Source: Paralvinella palmiformis
Taxonomy: Eukaryota > Annelida > Polychaeta > Terebellida > Alvinellidae
Length of the DNA: 64,000 nt
Direction: 5' to 3'
Assembly: GCA_025642065.1 (NCBI GenBank)
Contig: JAODUP010000148.1
Span: forward strand, 653,501 to 717,500
The translations under genes were made by a program, and so were the position numbers. How positions within the stretch are numbered: position 1 is the first letter of the stretch; each line of letters opens with the position of its first letter. The notes under the pieces are model-generated. The model was not told where the DNA came from and did no database searches. It was given only the letters and a program-made list of their open reading frames with translations. Of this stretch, positions 1 to 11,874 are shown piece by piece.

Positions 1-651
1 TTGTTTTGCGGGGGCAACGGCCATGGCTGTAGGGCACCATTTCACGTTAGGAGGAAAGAATGCCCAGGATACGACCACATTTGCTCACACGGTAGTAAGA
101 AGCACCACTTTGAAGTAGTTTGTCTCAGTAAAGATAACCGAAAACCACCCCGCAATAGTACTGTCGTCGGTGCTTGTGGACAAGAGGCAGCGACGCCGGA
201 CGAACTGTGGACCGTCGGGGCCATTCACCACTGGAACAGGACACGCCCCATAGCTCTTGATCACCAGTTGTACAACAACATGAGCGACAGATGGACAAGG
301 CAAGACTTGATACCACAACCGTACATTCGTCTGACCCTCTCAGCCAATGCTGAGGATTACACGGACTTGGGCTTCAAGCTACGGGCAAGCACAAAATCGC
401 TGTCTTCTTCGGTAATGGCTGACACAGGCTGTGAAAGGTGTCTTGCCGGTATTCGAATAATTGGACGCCTTGGTCTGACACGAGCTGTCCTCATCACCGT
501 CTCCATGAAAATGAATGCTGCTGATGAAAATGGTATCAATATCCTTGGCGTAAACCGGGTCACAATCTGGAAACTAGACAGATTACATACATCACAGACT
601 GTTCTGACAGAATATTCCTATCACGCGATGCGTACATCCAGCTCGGCATGA
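1..651 (+). pseudogene. Gypsy gag zinc knuckle plus retropepsin
   Basis: The first 40 codons carry Cys/His clusters with the spacing of two retroviral-type zinc knuckles (CPGYDHIC followed by HHFEVVC). Around 415-440 the frame reads MADTGCERCLAG, a retropepsin D-T-G active site with T followed by G-C instead of the usual G-A. The frame begins before the window and closes at 651, well before the RT. This is expected for a gag-pol polyprotein broken by mutation. Confidence 0.75.
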
Positions 652-1029
652 TATCCGAATCATTCTCGACTGTAGGGGAAATTCCTCAGAATTGTGCAAT
701 TCAAGAACAAAAAGTCCATGAAACCCACACCAACGACAGCACTGCCCCATGCGGCTGCCCCACAAGAGAACTACCACCACCATTGAAACTGCCATTCCCT
801 GCGACCAAGACAAACAGAGGGAAACTGCAAATATACCTGGTTGAAACTACAGGAGTAGCACATTTAACACCTGTGAACACCAAACCCTACCCATGATGTC
901 AGGCCCCTCTATGAGACTGATGATAGACCCGAATGCTGACCCGGTGGCCTTCTATACACCCATCCATATACCACTCCACTGGCAAGACGAAGTGAAAGCC
1001 GGTCTTGATCAAGATGTGAGACTGGGCGT

Positions 1030-1419
1030 ACTTTAGCCAGTCCCCGTAGGAACACCAGTGACCTGGTGCCGCAGGATGGTCATCTGCGCAAAGAAAACAG
1101 GAAAACCTAGACGTACAGTGGACTTTCAACCGCTCAATGCCGCTAGACACACCATACTCAGTCATCCTTTCACCAAGCTCGCTCTGTTCCACACCTAAAG
1201 GTAAAGTCAGTGTTCGGTGCCTGGAATGGATATTACAGCATGCCATTACATGCAGACGACAGGCATTTCACCACCATCACCACCCCGTGGGGTCGCTACA
1301 AATATTGCTCTGCACCACAAGGCTACATCGGCTCCGGAGACGGATATTCGCGACGCTATGATGAGATTGTTGCTGACGTTCCTCATAAAACCAAATGTAT
1401 AGACGATACTCTACTATGA
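1030..1419 (+). pseudogene. Gypsy reverse transcriptase (fingers/palm), frameshifted
   Basis: About 1035-1190 encodes PVTWCRRMVICAKKTGKPRR and VDFQPLNAA, the fingers motif of Gypsy RT. After a frameshift, 1210-1419 gives FGAWNGYYSMPL, FTTITTPWGRYKY and KCIDDTLL. The last is the catalytic Y-x-D-D box with Tyr changed to Cys. A stop follows at 1420. Two catalytic Asp residues are visible but the frame is not continuous. Confidence 0.85.
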
Positions 1420-1428
1420 GCGGACTGC

Positions 1429-2110
1429 ATGGGGGAGAGCTTCTTCCAGGCTGCTAACTGGCTGGATGTCTGCGGCAGGAATGGCATAACACTGAACCCT
1501 GACAAATTTGCATTCAGCCAAAAGGAAGTAGAATTTGCCGGTTTCACAATTAGCATGGACAATGTACGCCCTTACAGCAAGTATCTACAGGCCATACGGG
1601 AATTCCCGACACCCCGCAACATCACGGACCTCCGCTCATGGTGCGGTCTAGTGAACCAGGTGTCCTATGCTTTAGCATGGAAAAACGGATGCTCACATTC
1701 CGGCAACTTCGGAAACCTGAAAAGTCATTTACCTGGAACAAAGACTTGAATAACATCTTCGCCGAATCCAAGGAGGTCATCGCAGATGAGATTGAGGAGG
1801 GAGGACGGATCTTCGACCAAGCCAAGCCCACCTGCCTGGCCACCGATTGTTCAAAGGACGGGATCGGCTTCTGGATGTTCCAGAAACACTGCACCTGCCC
1901 TGGAGCTAAGCCATTCTGCTGCCATGACGGATGGAAAGTCTCTCTAGTGGGAAGGAACCTGAAGGAAAATTCCTGAGGTACAGGTTCAGGATGGTACACA
2001 CATCTGGCATTCGTAACAAGGCAGCGGACGCTATTTCCCGACACCCCTCGGGTGACACTAAGCCAGAAATACTCTGCCTGTCCGACGACAGTGCATACAT
2101 ACACTCAGAA
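1429..2110 (+). pseudogene. Gypsy RT thumb and RNase H, frameshifted
   Basis: 1429-1749 encodes GITLNPDKFAFSQKEVEFAG, the conserved segment after the Y-x-D-D box of Gypsy RT. In the next frame, near 1835-1890, CLATDCSKDGIGFWMFQKHC matches the RNase H start with its catalytic Asp. 1975-2060 gives YRFRMVHTSGIRNKAADAIS, the RNase H C-terminal part with the conserved His. Three frames are needed to read this region. Confidence 0.8.
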
Positions 2111-2536
2111 CGCCATGGCTATCCAACGCATGTTCTTAGCAGGAATTCGCACCCAGGAAGCGGCGGACCATGACAACAGCACTACCGAGATATCGACATA
2201 CTCGCCCGAATCGCTCCACTCCGTAACTTGGGATCGTGTGAGAGAGCCTATAGCTAGTGATGAAGACATGCACCTTCTCTTATCCCTTATAGAGAACGGC
2301 ATGCCACAATTTCGCCATGAGCTACCCCATGCCTTGCACGCTTTCACCGGTTCCGTGAGCATCTCCACACATCGGATGATGTAATCATATACAAGAACAG
2401 AGGTTGTCATCCCGCCGAGCCTACAGCAAGACAAACTCTCGGCACTCCACTCCGCCAATCAGGGGACAACATCTTCTGGCCTGGAATAACCGAAGCGATC
2501 AATGCTACCCGCGCCAAAAGTGAGCACTTTAACCGT

Positions 2537-3282
2537 ATGGCACAAGCGCCCCCCCCCCCCCCAATCCTCCCGGCATATCGCTTTCAGTGCGTTTGCTCTG
2601 AATTCTTCAACTACAAAGGGATGACCTACCTGATTATTGTCGACCGATACTCCAACTGGCCAATTGTGGAGAGAACCACAGGTGGAGCGGGGGGCCTAAT
2701 TAATTGCCTGAGACGCTCATTTGCGACTTACGGCATCCCCGATGAAATCTCAACTGACGGCGGACCGGAATACATTGCAACTGCCACCCGCCTCTTCCTG
2801 TCTGCATGGGGTGTAGACCACCGAATCTCATCAGAAGCCTTCCCCACAACAACTTTAGGGCAGAGATCGGTGTGAAGACCATCAAGTGTCTCATCACAGA
2901 CAACACGGGCAACAAGGGCGACCTGAACACAGATGCTTTTCAGCGTGCAATCCTCCAGTACCGTAACACCCCCGACCCGGACACCAAATTATCTCCAGCT
3001 GCGTGCGTATTTGGACGACCTGTGAAAGACTTCATCCCCGTATTGCGTGATCGATACAGGCCACACAATACCTGGCGAGAGACCCTCTCCGCTAGAGAAG
3101 AAGCTCCGAGGAACAGACACATGCGTGCTGCTGAATACTGGTCTGAGCACACGAAACGTCTACCAGCCTTAGTCGTTGGCGACTATGTAAGAATTCAGAA
3201 CCAAACCAGTCCTCAACCCAACAAATTGGACAAATTGGACAAGACAAGTTCGGCAGTTCGACCAATACGTGGTCAGAATTGA
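2537..3282 (+). pseudogene. Gypsy integrase (DDE core and C-terminal domain), frameshifted
   Basis: In the first frame IIVDRYSNWPIVER and EISTDGGPEY give the two catalytic Asp residues. A frameshift near 2850 leads to NNFRAEIGVKTIKCL, holding the catalytic Glu. QYRNTPDPDTKLSPA and ALVVGDYVRIQNQ follow, the C-terminal integrase segment of this clade. A poly-C run near 2549 precedes the core. The integrase is inactive as read. Confidence 0.87.
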
Positions 3283-3652
3283 TGGCTCAGGACGGATGAC
3301 ACTCCGGAACATATAATTCCTCAGGTGATCTCCCGATTACAAAACCGTACAATTGATGAAGTCTCATCCCCCGCTACGAGACTCGACCCACACATATCAA
3401 GGCATCGCCACCGATCGACTCTCCCCAACCATGGCCAACTACCCCTGATGTCGCAGCCGCCCCGGCTACACCAAGCACCCAACGGAACTCGTCCACACCT
3501 ATGCCGGTGCTATTGCAACGACAACCAAAACATCTTGTGCCTGCTCTGGCTCATTCACCGATGCCCACACCCAACAGACCGCCACCGGCTAATACATCAC
3601 ACGTTATGGACGCACCCTCAGACCACCTAAGTGGCACGTCGACTACCAAACG

Positions 3653-4183
3653 GATTAATTAGTTAGTATGAGTGTGTTTGGATTATGGTCAGAATACTAC
3701 CATAATTCTAGATTAACACTTAATGTAATGAACACAACTCATGGGACTAATGGCAGTCTACCATGAACCCCAAGCTTGTTCATCGATATTATTATTTTAA
3801 TACCTAAGCTAACATGAACACCCGCTCATATTATGTCCTGTCTTACATTGTTATTAGGCTTTCGGACTTTAATCAGTCTTCTTCGCCCTCTTATCGTATC
3901 TGCACTTCAGGCTTGCGGGGAGATAGAACATTATGAAATAACAACAGCTCCCTTCGAGACTCGGGACTCTGGCGAGAACTCAGACGATACGTTAGAGTGC
4001 ATATGGCGACCGCATATTGAGCGTGTCTATATATTGTCATGCTTATCATCGTTAAAGTATATAAGTGTTAAACAAATAGAAATCGTTCTTATTTAGCTAT
4101 ATAATTATAAATCTATCGTTTATAGAAAAATAGTCTATACATATTTTTAAAGTTGAATTTTGCAAAGAACTTTGTGATGTTTT
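3653..4183. other. AT-rich interval after the Gypsy pol; possible 3' LTR
   Basis: No gene is seen. TATATAAG-like sequences occur at about 4029 and 4060, as in LTR promoters, but without a second LTR the boundary cannot be set. A TTTATT at 4184-4189 could be the minus-strand polyadenylation signal (AATAAA) of the next gene. Confidence 0.3.
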
Positions 4184-4353
4184 TTTATTAAATTAAAAAC
4201 AAAAGACGGTTAACAGTAATATTAGTATATTTTACTTGGTGTCCATGTCATCATCTCATAATGGTGTTCTTTTTTCATATTATACACAAATTCCAAGATT
4301 GAGACCAAACCGTGAAGGTGTGTATTGCACATCGTATCGTAGGAAAGACATCA

Positions 4354-4632
4354 TTAGTATGTAGCAGTTGTGTGGTTATTCGATGGCCAACCTGTGGCGC
4401 AATATTGTTAATATTAATTAATTCATGAACTTAACCTTTACCTGGATTACAATTATATCCCATAATGTTTAGTCTATTGGGCATATTCTGTTCTTTGACA
4501 TCTTGTCCATTCTCCTCAGATAGATATTTCGTGATATAATCATCTTCATCATCATTGACTGATGTGGACAACGATACACAACAAACTCGCGTCAGTACAA
4601 GATGTAACATTTCTGTTGGTATAAATAAAATA

Positions 4633-4694
<62 letters not shown>

Positions 4695-5152
4695 TTATTT
4701 ATCCTAGTATAGACTAGTAGAAACAAATGACTACTTTGACTTCGTTTCTATTGTAATGTACACATTCCGGATGTTTCAGCAACTGGCATACAGGTGTCAC
4801 CTTTTGTCAACAGGCACAAATTAAGACGTCAGTATAAGATTACAGCCATCAGTCGAGCCATAAAATAAAACGTCATATTACCTCTAGCTATGCTTGTGCC
4901 ATATTCATCATACAACACTGGTGCCATCCTCAGTGATGACTCCAGGTATGCAGAATTCTGTTGATTATCAGAAGTTGTGCCTGATTTTGGATTAGAGGTG
5001 GGTAGCATCTCTTGGCGACAGTGTCGATTCCGAGGATTAGATCCCGATGATTTAGGAATTTCTCGCTGTGGATCTGTTGACTGAACTTTGATTTCTTCGT
5101 CTTTAGAATCGATATCTTATAGAAAAACACCACTACTACATGCTTCCACATG

Positions 5153-5211
<59 letters not shown>

Positions 5212-6085
5212 GCACACACATATTCGTTCGAGTCGGTGAAATATAAATATGACATTCTATCGTCTGCAATAGGATTTGGCTTTGACCTTTTAAGTAGTTA
5301 TTATATTAACATAAAACGAGACCATATATACCTCGAGGAAAGTATGTGCCAAAATCATCATACGTCATTGTTGATCCTCCGTCCGAGTCGAGGTCAATAG
5401 AATATTGCTCATCTTTGTCAGGTGTGACTTTGGATCCCTTCAGCAATTCGTGCTGGGTACGTCTATTGGCATGTGCAGATCCTTCTGTAATTGCGGCTTC
5501 ACTTCCCGTATACTTTGATGGTATTTCCATATCAGATGCATCTTCTCTCTGTTCCGTGTACTCAGATGGAGAAAGTGGCGTAACCCTAACTAAACGAGTT
5601 GACCATCTTCCAACAGAAACGGGTCCCTTTAATACGACTTCGTTCCCCGATTGATGCGCAAGTTGATGTGCAGGTTGATGCGCATCCTGCTGCCCAGGTT
5701 GATGGCGTGCGGATGGTATCGTTGGTTCTCGCACGGTTTGGTGACCCTCAACGCTATCACATTCGACCGTTACAGGTTGATTAGTATGATTATCCCCAGA
5801 AGGAACAATTGGCTCGGGTACTGGCTCGCCACTTGCAGTACGATTAGCTTTCATCTGACCAAGTGGATCGTCGTAATTCTGGGATTGCGCATCTGACAAC
5901 TGATGATCCGTTGAACGGTCACGATGCACCTTACCGACTGTCTGCGATCTATCGGAGGACACAATTTGTAGAGAGATGATGTCTTTTAAATCTTCATCGT
6001 CACGTGTGGATTGGTCAAAACAACTACTTGCCTCATCTCGTTCACTAGCGAGACTATCCTCTCTCGACGCCTCATACATATTCAT
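4354..6085 (-). CDS. Unknown protein, three or four exons with phase-1 introns
   Basis: Proposed minus-strand gene: exon A 6085-5332, exon B 5115-4882, exon C 4558-4442, and a tentative last exon 4391-4354. Each junction has GT and AG in place and all introns are phase 1, so the frame joins cleanly (1143 nt, 380 aa). The protein is hydrophilic, rich in Ser, Asp, Glu, Gln and His, with no signal peptide or membrane segment. Exons A and B both end in the same motif, YDDFGTYFPRG and YDEYGTSIARG. I do not recognise the family. An in-frame TAG lies just upstream of the chosen Met at 6085. The final intron would be only 50 bp, so the last exon is weak. AATAAA on the minus strand at 4189-4184 could end the transcript. 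Confidence 0.55.
4442..4558 (-). CDS. Exon C of the unknown 4-6 kb gene
   Basis: Acceptor CACATCAG and donor CCAG|GTAAAG bound 117 nt. In phase 1 it reads NDDEDDYITKYLSEENGQ and ends NIMGYNCNP. It is strongly acidic at its start, like the rest of the protein. Confidence 0.45.
4637..4690. repeat. (TA)n microsatellite
   Basis: About 27 uninterrupted TA units in the intron between exons B and C of the minus-strand gene. Confidence 0.95.
4882..5115 (-). CDS. Exon B of the unknown 4-6 kb gene
   Basis: Acceptor TTTTTCTATAAG and donor AGAG|GTAATA bound 234 nt that are open in the phase set by exon A. The exon starts D-I-D-S-K-D-E-E and ends VLYDEYGTSIARG, echoing the end of exon A. The (TA)n at 5155-5209 lies in the intron just upstream. 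Confidence 0.55.
5155..5209. repeat. (TA)n microsatellite
   Basis: A TA run in the intron between exons A and B. The Ile-Tyr ORFs it produces on both strands are artefacts. Confidence 0.95.
5332..6085 (-). CDS. Exon A of the unknown 4-6 kb gene
   Basis: This is the longest open stretch of the locus (251 codons plus one base). It begins MNMYEASREDSLASERDEAS, has a small repeat (AHQPAHQLAHQ), and ends YDDFGTYFPRG at the donor GAG|GTATAT. Confidence 0.6.
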
Positions 6086-6191
6086 GTCTTCACTGGTCTA
6101 GTCTCTATACTATAGCTACCTAATTAATTTTAAATTAAATAAAAGACGTGTTGATGTTGATGAAGTGAGTTATATCGAGGGATAATACGAG

Positions 6192-6197
<6 letters not shown>

Positions 6198-6234
<37 letters not shown>

Positions 6235-7430
6235 ACTTTAGATAAATATTAAAATTTTCATACCTCTAAAGACATCAAGTATTTGATATTTTCTAAGAGT
6301 ATTTATGGATGTATGATAGTTCTTAATAAGCATACCAGTATCAATAGCGTGTGAGAGTGTTTATCTGCTTGAGTATTTTTCAGGTGTTGAAAGTATGTAT
6401 GGAAACTGTTGTATGATAAGCGAAAGTCCGTTAGGAAAAATTTGAAATATTAAACGAGAAAAAACGGTTTTATCATCAATGTTACGAAACGTTGATTGTT
6501 GTAAACTAATCGTATTAGTGGACATTGAGATTCTAAAAACAAAAACACCCAACCCAATAACATCTTGAATAAAACTAACTATTAAGTGCACATTCATTCA
6601 ACAAATCCAGTGTTACCTGCATCATCAATAGGGTGTTTCATCCAGTAATAAAATACTCTTTGGAGAAGTCACTCGGCCATGGATTATTTGCTTGTAAATG
6701 CGGGTAGTTGTATTGCTATAACGGGTGTGTGGGAGGTAGTTCATGGGCCAATTAGAAGTGCACAGTCTTTTATTTATTTTTGTTGCTATAGAAACACGTC
6801 CAGATTTATTACGAACCCCTTTAATCATCTCTGAATTATTTCTAATTAAAGTAATCGATTACGATTTAGATTACTTAACAACATAAATATTACGATTACG
6901 ACTACATGACGAAGTCATGCTTACTATGCATATTACCCAAATATGGATGTGACGTGTCATTGCAACTCGCTGACTTAAATGTATTGTACTAATATCGCAA
7001 TTAAATAAAACAAAATATTTCTAGAAGTATATTTATTAATAAAAGAGACAGTTGTTTTTAATGTACATTATCGGTTTTCAGGCAGCATCTTCTAAACAAT
7101 ATCAGGGCATGATTATCTTCGGAACATCCCGATCTTAGACGTTCATTTATCTTACCTGATAATAATAATAATAATGAGGTGAGTAATTTATCAGTTCAAT
7201 ATATTTGTTGTGACTTCTTCCGATTATTTGCAACATAAATTTAATTCCCATCAGATAGAGGAATCAATTACACTATAGTTACACTATCATTACACTATAA
7301 TTACACTATCATTACACTTTCATTACACTATCATTACACCATCTATCCATCTATCGCACGGCAAATAAACCTATTAAAATAATAAGAAACAATAATTTAT
7401 CCAATGAACAAACCCATTTTTTTTATTTAA
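6198..7430. other. Interval without a recognised gene
   Basis: AT-rich sequence with a short (TA)n at 6198-6229 and a 12-bp tandem array at 7266-7342. Short ORFs on the minus strand (6361-6597, 6625-6828) show no domain and no clear splice context. Confidence 0.6.
7266..7342. repeat. 12-bp tandem repeat, unit ATTACACTATCA
   Basis: Six to seven head-to-tail copies with single-base differences. Confidence 0.8.
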
Positions 7431-8270
7431 CATTTTCAACGTGCTTTATACTGCAAATGTTGTCGAGGCTGAAATTGACCCTCACCACGCATGCACGGAA
7501 GTCGTTGCGCTTTATATTTTACACGTGTTCTTGTTGAACAATTTGCTACGACGGCGGGGATTGTTAGCCAAATATCAATGGAATCTCTTCTGTCAACCAA
7601 TCAGCAGTGTTTTTATGGGGATGGCTGTGGTATTTACCCGGGGACATTTAAATCTCACACTCTTCTACCTCAGTCTATCGGCAACATGGTACATCGATAT
7701 TTCGGGAGAGACGAAAGAAGAAGGAAATAGTTGAGCCCTTGGTTTCAAATAAAGCGTGTAGTGGGCATCAAAAGGAAAGGAAAAATAGCTCCCTCATGAA
7801 AAGCCGAATCTTTCTGGCAGGTGACCAATGACGCTGATGAGGTAAGCTTATATATTTCAGACAAAACAATATTATCGATTCCTGATGCACTGCATTCAGG
7901 TTTTCTGAAAATAGATATTATCCACCAAAATCCACCTGGAATGGTTCCATCATTTGATTAGATGGGAGCAGAACTGTTATATATTATCCAATTATATAGA
8001 GCGCTATATGAAATGTATCATTATTATTATTATTTATTTGACTTCGGGTGTAAAATGTCTGTTCAAGAGCAAAGTGTCCGGATACTATAATCTAATCCAA
8101 GCAATGCAAATCAGATGCAAGCTTACTTATAATACGTTCAAGGATGCAAATTAAAATCTTTGGTGGGAATAGGGATGGGGAAGAACAATTACCGTGAAGA
8201 TGGGGCAAACCCATATTTCCTTATCTGTCATACCTCAAGTATATTGTGATTTTTTATTTATTTTTTATTT

Positions 8271-8594
8271 ATGTACGTTGTGTTCTGCCACGTATGCCGT
8301 TCAATTTATGGGCCATTCGTTAAGCAGAAGCAACGTGACAAGTACATGAGGACTTTGATGACATGCAGGCAATTCATCAGTGTAACATATACCACAACAG
8401 AAAGCCAAGGGCGAAGGGTTAAACCTGAGATCCAGGCAATAGAAGACGTTTTGGGGGCAGCAGTTGATGGCCAGGCAGACGATGCAGATGCATATGAGCC
8501 AGTGGTCGCAAATTCCTCAGCTCCAGGAGTTGCTGAATCTGATTGTTATTCAGAATTTTCTGAACATGAGGAATCTCATCCTCTCAGTGATTAA
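8271..8594 (+). CDS. Possible terminal exon, hypothetical acidic protein
   Basis: An open frame of 107 codons, not composed of simple repeats, whose last third is acidic and ends EFSEHEESHPLSD before a stop. A T-rich stretch precedes it, as before a splice acceptor, and AATAAA occurs about 80 bp after the stop. No domain is recognised. It could be a real last exon, a transposase remnant, or chance. Confidence 0.3.
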   Translation: MYVVFCHVCRSIYGPFVKQKQRDKYMRTLMTCRQFISVTYTTTESQGRRVKPEIQAIEDVLGAAVDGQADDADAYEPVVANSSAPGVAESDCYSEFSEHEESHPLSD

Positions 8595-8599
8595 ACTGG

Positions 8600-8950
8600 T
8601 AAAATTAATCTTTTATATTATGTTGGATAATAACTAAATCATTAGTTGTTTTGTATTTCACATGGCGAAAATAAACTTAGGGCTATTTTAATTGTTTTTC
8701 TTAACCTCGTCAAACCTAGCTTTATAAACCCATTTACGTTGACAATTAGTTACCCCACCGTGCATAAATGATAAACTATAATGTCCACTTTGACCCTGTG
8801 TTAATATTTATAGTCTATACATCGCTTCCCAACTGTCCTGCTTGATTTGCGATTTCTGGGCCGCTATTCTCTTGCGGAACCTGGGCTGGCAACTTTTAGA
8901 ACTTGGCATACCTGGTGTCTGATGATATCTGTTGAGGGAATTTCCAACAC

Positions 8951-9010
<60 letters not shown>

Positions 9011-9725
9011 TATCTTTATATAATCTCAGTATTCTTAAAGTAGCATAGGTACTCATGACTCGGGAATAGAAACACTGCATCGCATCTCGTGCGGTGACAT
9101 TGGACACAGCTCGTGTGTTTTATATAACAACTATAGTTGCATATAGAATTCACCGTAGTTGTTTATGGGGAATAGAATTAGCTTTCCTAGGTCCAGTTAT
9201 GTCCAGTTTGTAGTATGACATTCAAAGCTAACTTCAGTCTGCTTGTCATTAATTACACTAAAACCGTACATTATAATAAAAGTTTGTATAGCAGACATTA
9301 TATCTGATTTGAAAATATTAATATATAGAACGGCAATTCCGCCATGACGGTCTGCTAATACACAGATGTAAATTTTCTGTTCTATATGTTCCCAAGTCCG
9401 CTCATTTTAAGAAAGGTTGGTCTATATTCCGTGCACTATTTGGAGGAATGCCGTTTAGGTGTCTATCCACCATTTAAATGACTGTAGCAGACACAGTACG
9501 CTCTTAAAGCATTATTGCACTGACTTGAGTGTTATACTCCCAAACTCAACGGCTGCAGGCGATTCGCCTTTTGTTTTTGCTTGGCGGGTTAGGGACTGGT
9601 GAGACATGATTACACATTTCTCAGCATGAAAAGTCCCCACTCTGATTCAGTCCCCTGGAAAATCGTCCAGAGTTTCAAATCACGGTTCAAGATTCTCTGT
9701 GCTTGTGCAGAGCTAAAACACACAC

Positions 9726-9771
<46 letters not shown>

Positions 9772-9970
9772 TGAATAACAACCGATGCTTCGCAAGAAGA
9801 CTTCAAGTTGATAGGATAATGTCAACGCCTTTATTTCCAAGTTTAACATGTCACATCACAGCTTAAGCTTAAGGCTCGTGTATAAAATAGCAAAAGGTTA
9901 TTTAATCTTGTCCATCCGTAAATGTTCAGTCGGCTTAGCTATCAGGAGCGATTTATTGTAAGCGAATTAC
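8600..9970. other. Interval without a recognised gene; (TA)n and (CA)n
   Basis: Contains (TA)n at 8956-9006 and (CA)n at 9718-9768. The remainder shows no coding signal or known repeat that I can identify. Confidence 0.6.
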
Positions 9971-9973
9971 AAA

Positions 9974-10147
9974 CCATTGATGGAATGTTCCCATTAATGG
10001 AATGTTCCCATTGATGGAATATGTTCATTGATGGAATGTTCCCATTGATGGAATGTTCCCATTGATGGAATGTTCCCATTGATGGAATGTTCCCATTGAT
10101 GGAATGTGTCCATTGATGGAATGGGATCATTAACGGGATATGCCCAT
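9974..10147. repeat. 17-bp minisatellite, unit CATTGATGGAATGTTCC
   Basis: About ten tandem copies, the outer ones diverged. It lies downstream of the ARB2A-like stop codon and gives artefactual repeat ORFs. Confidence 0.9.
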
Positions 10148-10220
10148 TGCGAAAACATTACATTATTTCCGATATCGAGGCCGTAGCTGTGTATTTAGCA
10201 ACGATATATAAGAAAAGGAC

Positions 10221-10226
10221 TTTATT
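10221..10226 (-). terminator. Candidate polyadenylation signal for the ARB2A-like gene
   Basis: AATAAA on the minus strand about 600 bp after the stop codon. Other signals are possible and no transcript data are available. Confidence 0.3.
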
Positions 10227-10820
10227 AAAATTTACGCGTGAATGGTTTATCTGATATTGTGCCTATAGACGCCGAAGTGAAGAACATCATTTTAAAACGA
10301 TCAATAATTTCACACGAATGGATAAATATAGGCTCCCGAAATTGTATCATTTTGGTTTAATTTCTTTACGAAGGATACATTAGAATACAAAATACGATTT
10401 CTTCTTCTTATATATAAATACCGTTCTGTTCTGTTTTGCTAAAATCAGCTTCGAATATAAACAATGTACAAACGAAGTTGACATTTCATGTTCCATATTT
10501 GTGCGGTAAAGAGGACGATTTCTGGTTGTTTCTGCGAGAGAAACGCGGTGGGGAGGGAGGGGGTGGTTAGCGTCGAAAGAAACGGACTGAAATAATTCAA
10601 AGCTTAAATAGCCAATGGATTAAAAAACACTTTAACTACTTCGCACGAATGATGGGTAACAACTTGGTGAACGTTGGAGTTTCCCAGAAAGTGGCACAAA
10701 AAACTAACAACATCAAAGACAGTTTGACTTTCTGATCACACACACACACACACAAGAGAGAGAGAGAGAGAGAGTCTATGCCTTCCTCAGCCAATCCGGT
10801 GCAATAAGGAGCCTACGCCG

Positions 10821-10975
10821 CTAATTCTGTTCACCGAGACACACAAATCTGTATAGATAGAATTGGGTAAGCCAAGTCGGACATTTTGGTCGCTTCCTGC
10901 GTCCGGTTTTGCTGAGAATGTACTTGAATATCGATTTCCGCGCAGAGTGGGGCGTCCACTCGTGTAACAGGTGTC
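10821..10975 (-). CDS. ARB2A-like exon 10 with stop codon
   Basis: Encodes HLLHEWTPHSARKSIFKYIL, with the conserved His-Glu and SIFK motif, then a basic stretch KTGRRKRPK. It ends CLGEQN and TAG at 10823-10821. Acceptor CTTCCAG. Confidence 0.85.
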
Positions 10976-11562
10976 CTGGAAGTTAAGCAATGATATAATA
11001 AATGGTACTGGTATGTAGGTTTAGAGTAAACGAGGGACGTCCGCTCAGGCAAAAAACTAACTATTGCCGCCACTTTACTATTTGTTTAATCAAGGGATAT
11101 GTCTCTATGGAACTCCAGTTCACATTTCGATGAAGCGTGGCGGGTGACTAAACAGAGACGGGTTCTTATTGAGGACGTCTCAAGGTTGTAGCAAAGGCTA
11201 GGTTACCAATGCGTTTAAGAAAATGATAATACCAGCGATTTGCCAGAAGAGCACCATATTTTCTAGATCGATAGATAGATAGATAGATAGATATGATTGA
11301 TAAATAGAGAAACAAGCCGACGGACAGACACGACCTTATATACACATGTACTATTACAGAAACGCATACATACATACATACATACATACAGACATACATA
11401 CGAGCATTTCCACAGCAAGGTTGGCCTTAATCATCTGGCACCCGCCGTCACACCCCGCCCAGGTTATGCTTGAGTGATGTCTCTTCCCATTACCTTTGTA
11501 GGCACTCGGCCTATTTAACTTATCATGTGCACAACTGATCGCAAAACACACACACATAGAAT

Positions 11563-11618
<56 letters not shown>

Positions 11619-11726
11619 ATGAAAGAGAGAGAGAGAGAGATTGATAGATAGATAGAGAGATATATAGAGAGGGGGGAGTGAAAATAAGAGAGAGAGAGAG
11701 AGAGAGAAAGTGAGAAAATAAGAGAG

Positions 11727-11770
<44 letters not shown>

Positions 11771-11829
11771 TGAAAGAGAGAGAGAAAGAGAGAAAATGAG
11801 AGAATGAGAGAGAGACAAAGAATGAGAGA

Positions 11830-11874
<45 letters not shown>

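Larger units (their letters stand above)
1..3652 (+). mobile_element. Ty3/Gypsy LTR retrotransposon relic (gag end to integrase)
   Basis: The order zinc knuckle, protease, reverse transcriptase, RNase H, integrase on one strand is that of a Ty3/Gypsy pol. Each domain sits in a different short frame broken by stops and frameshifts, so the copy is dead. The 5' end lies outside the window and no 5' LTR can be compared, so the 3' LTR cannot be placed with confidence. The AT-rich stretch after 3652 may contain it. Confidence 0.88.
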
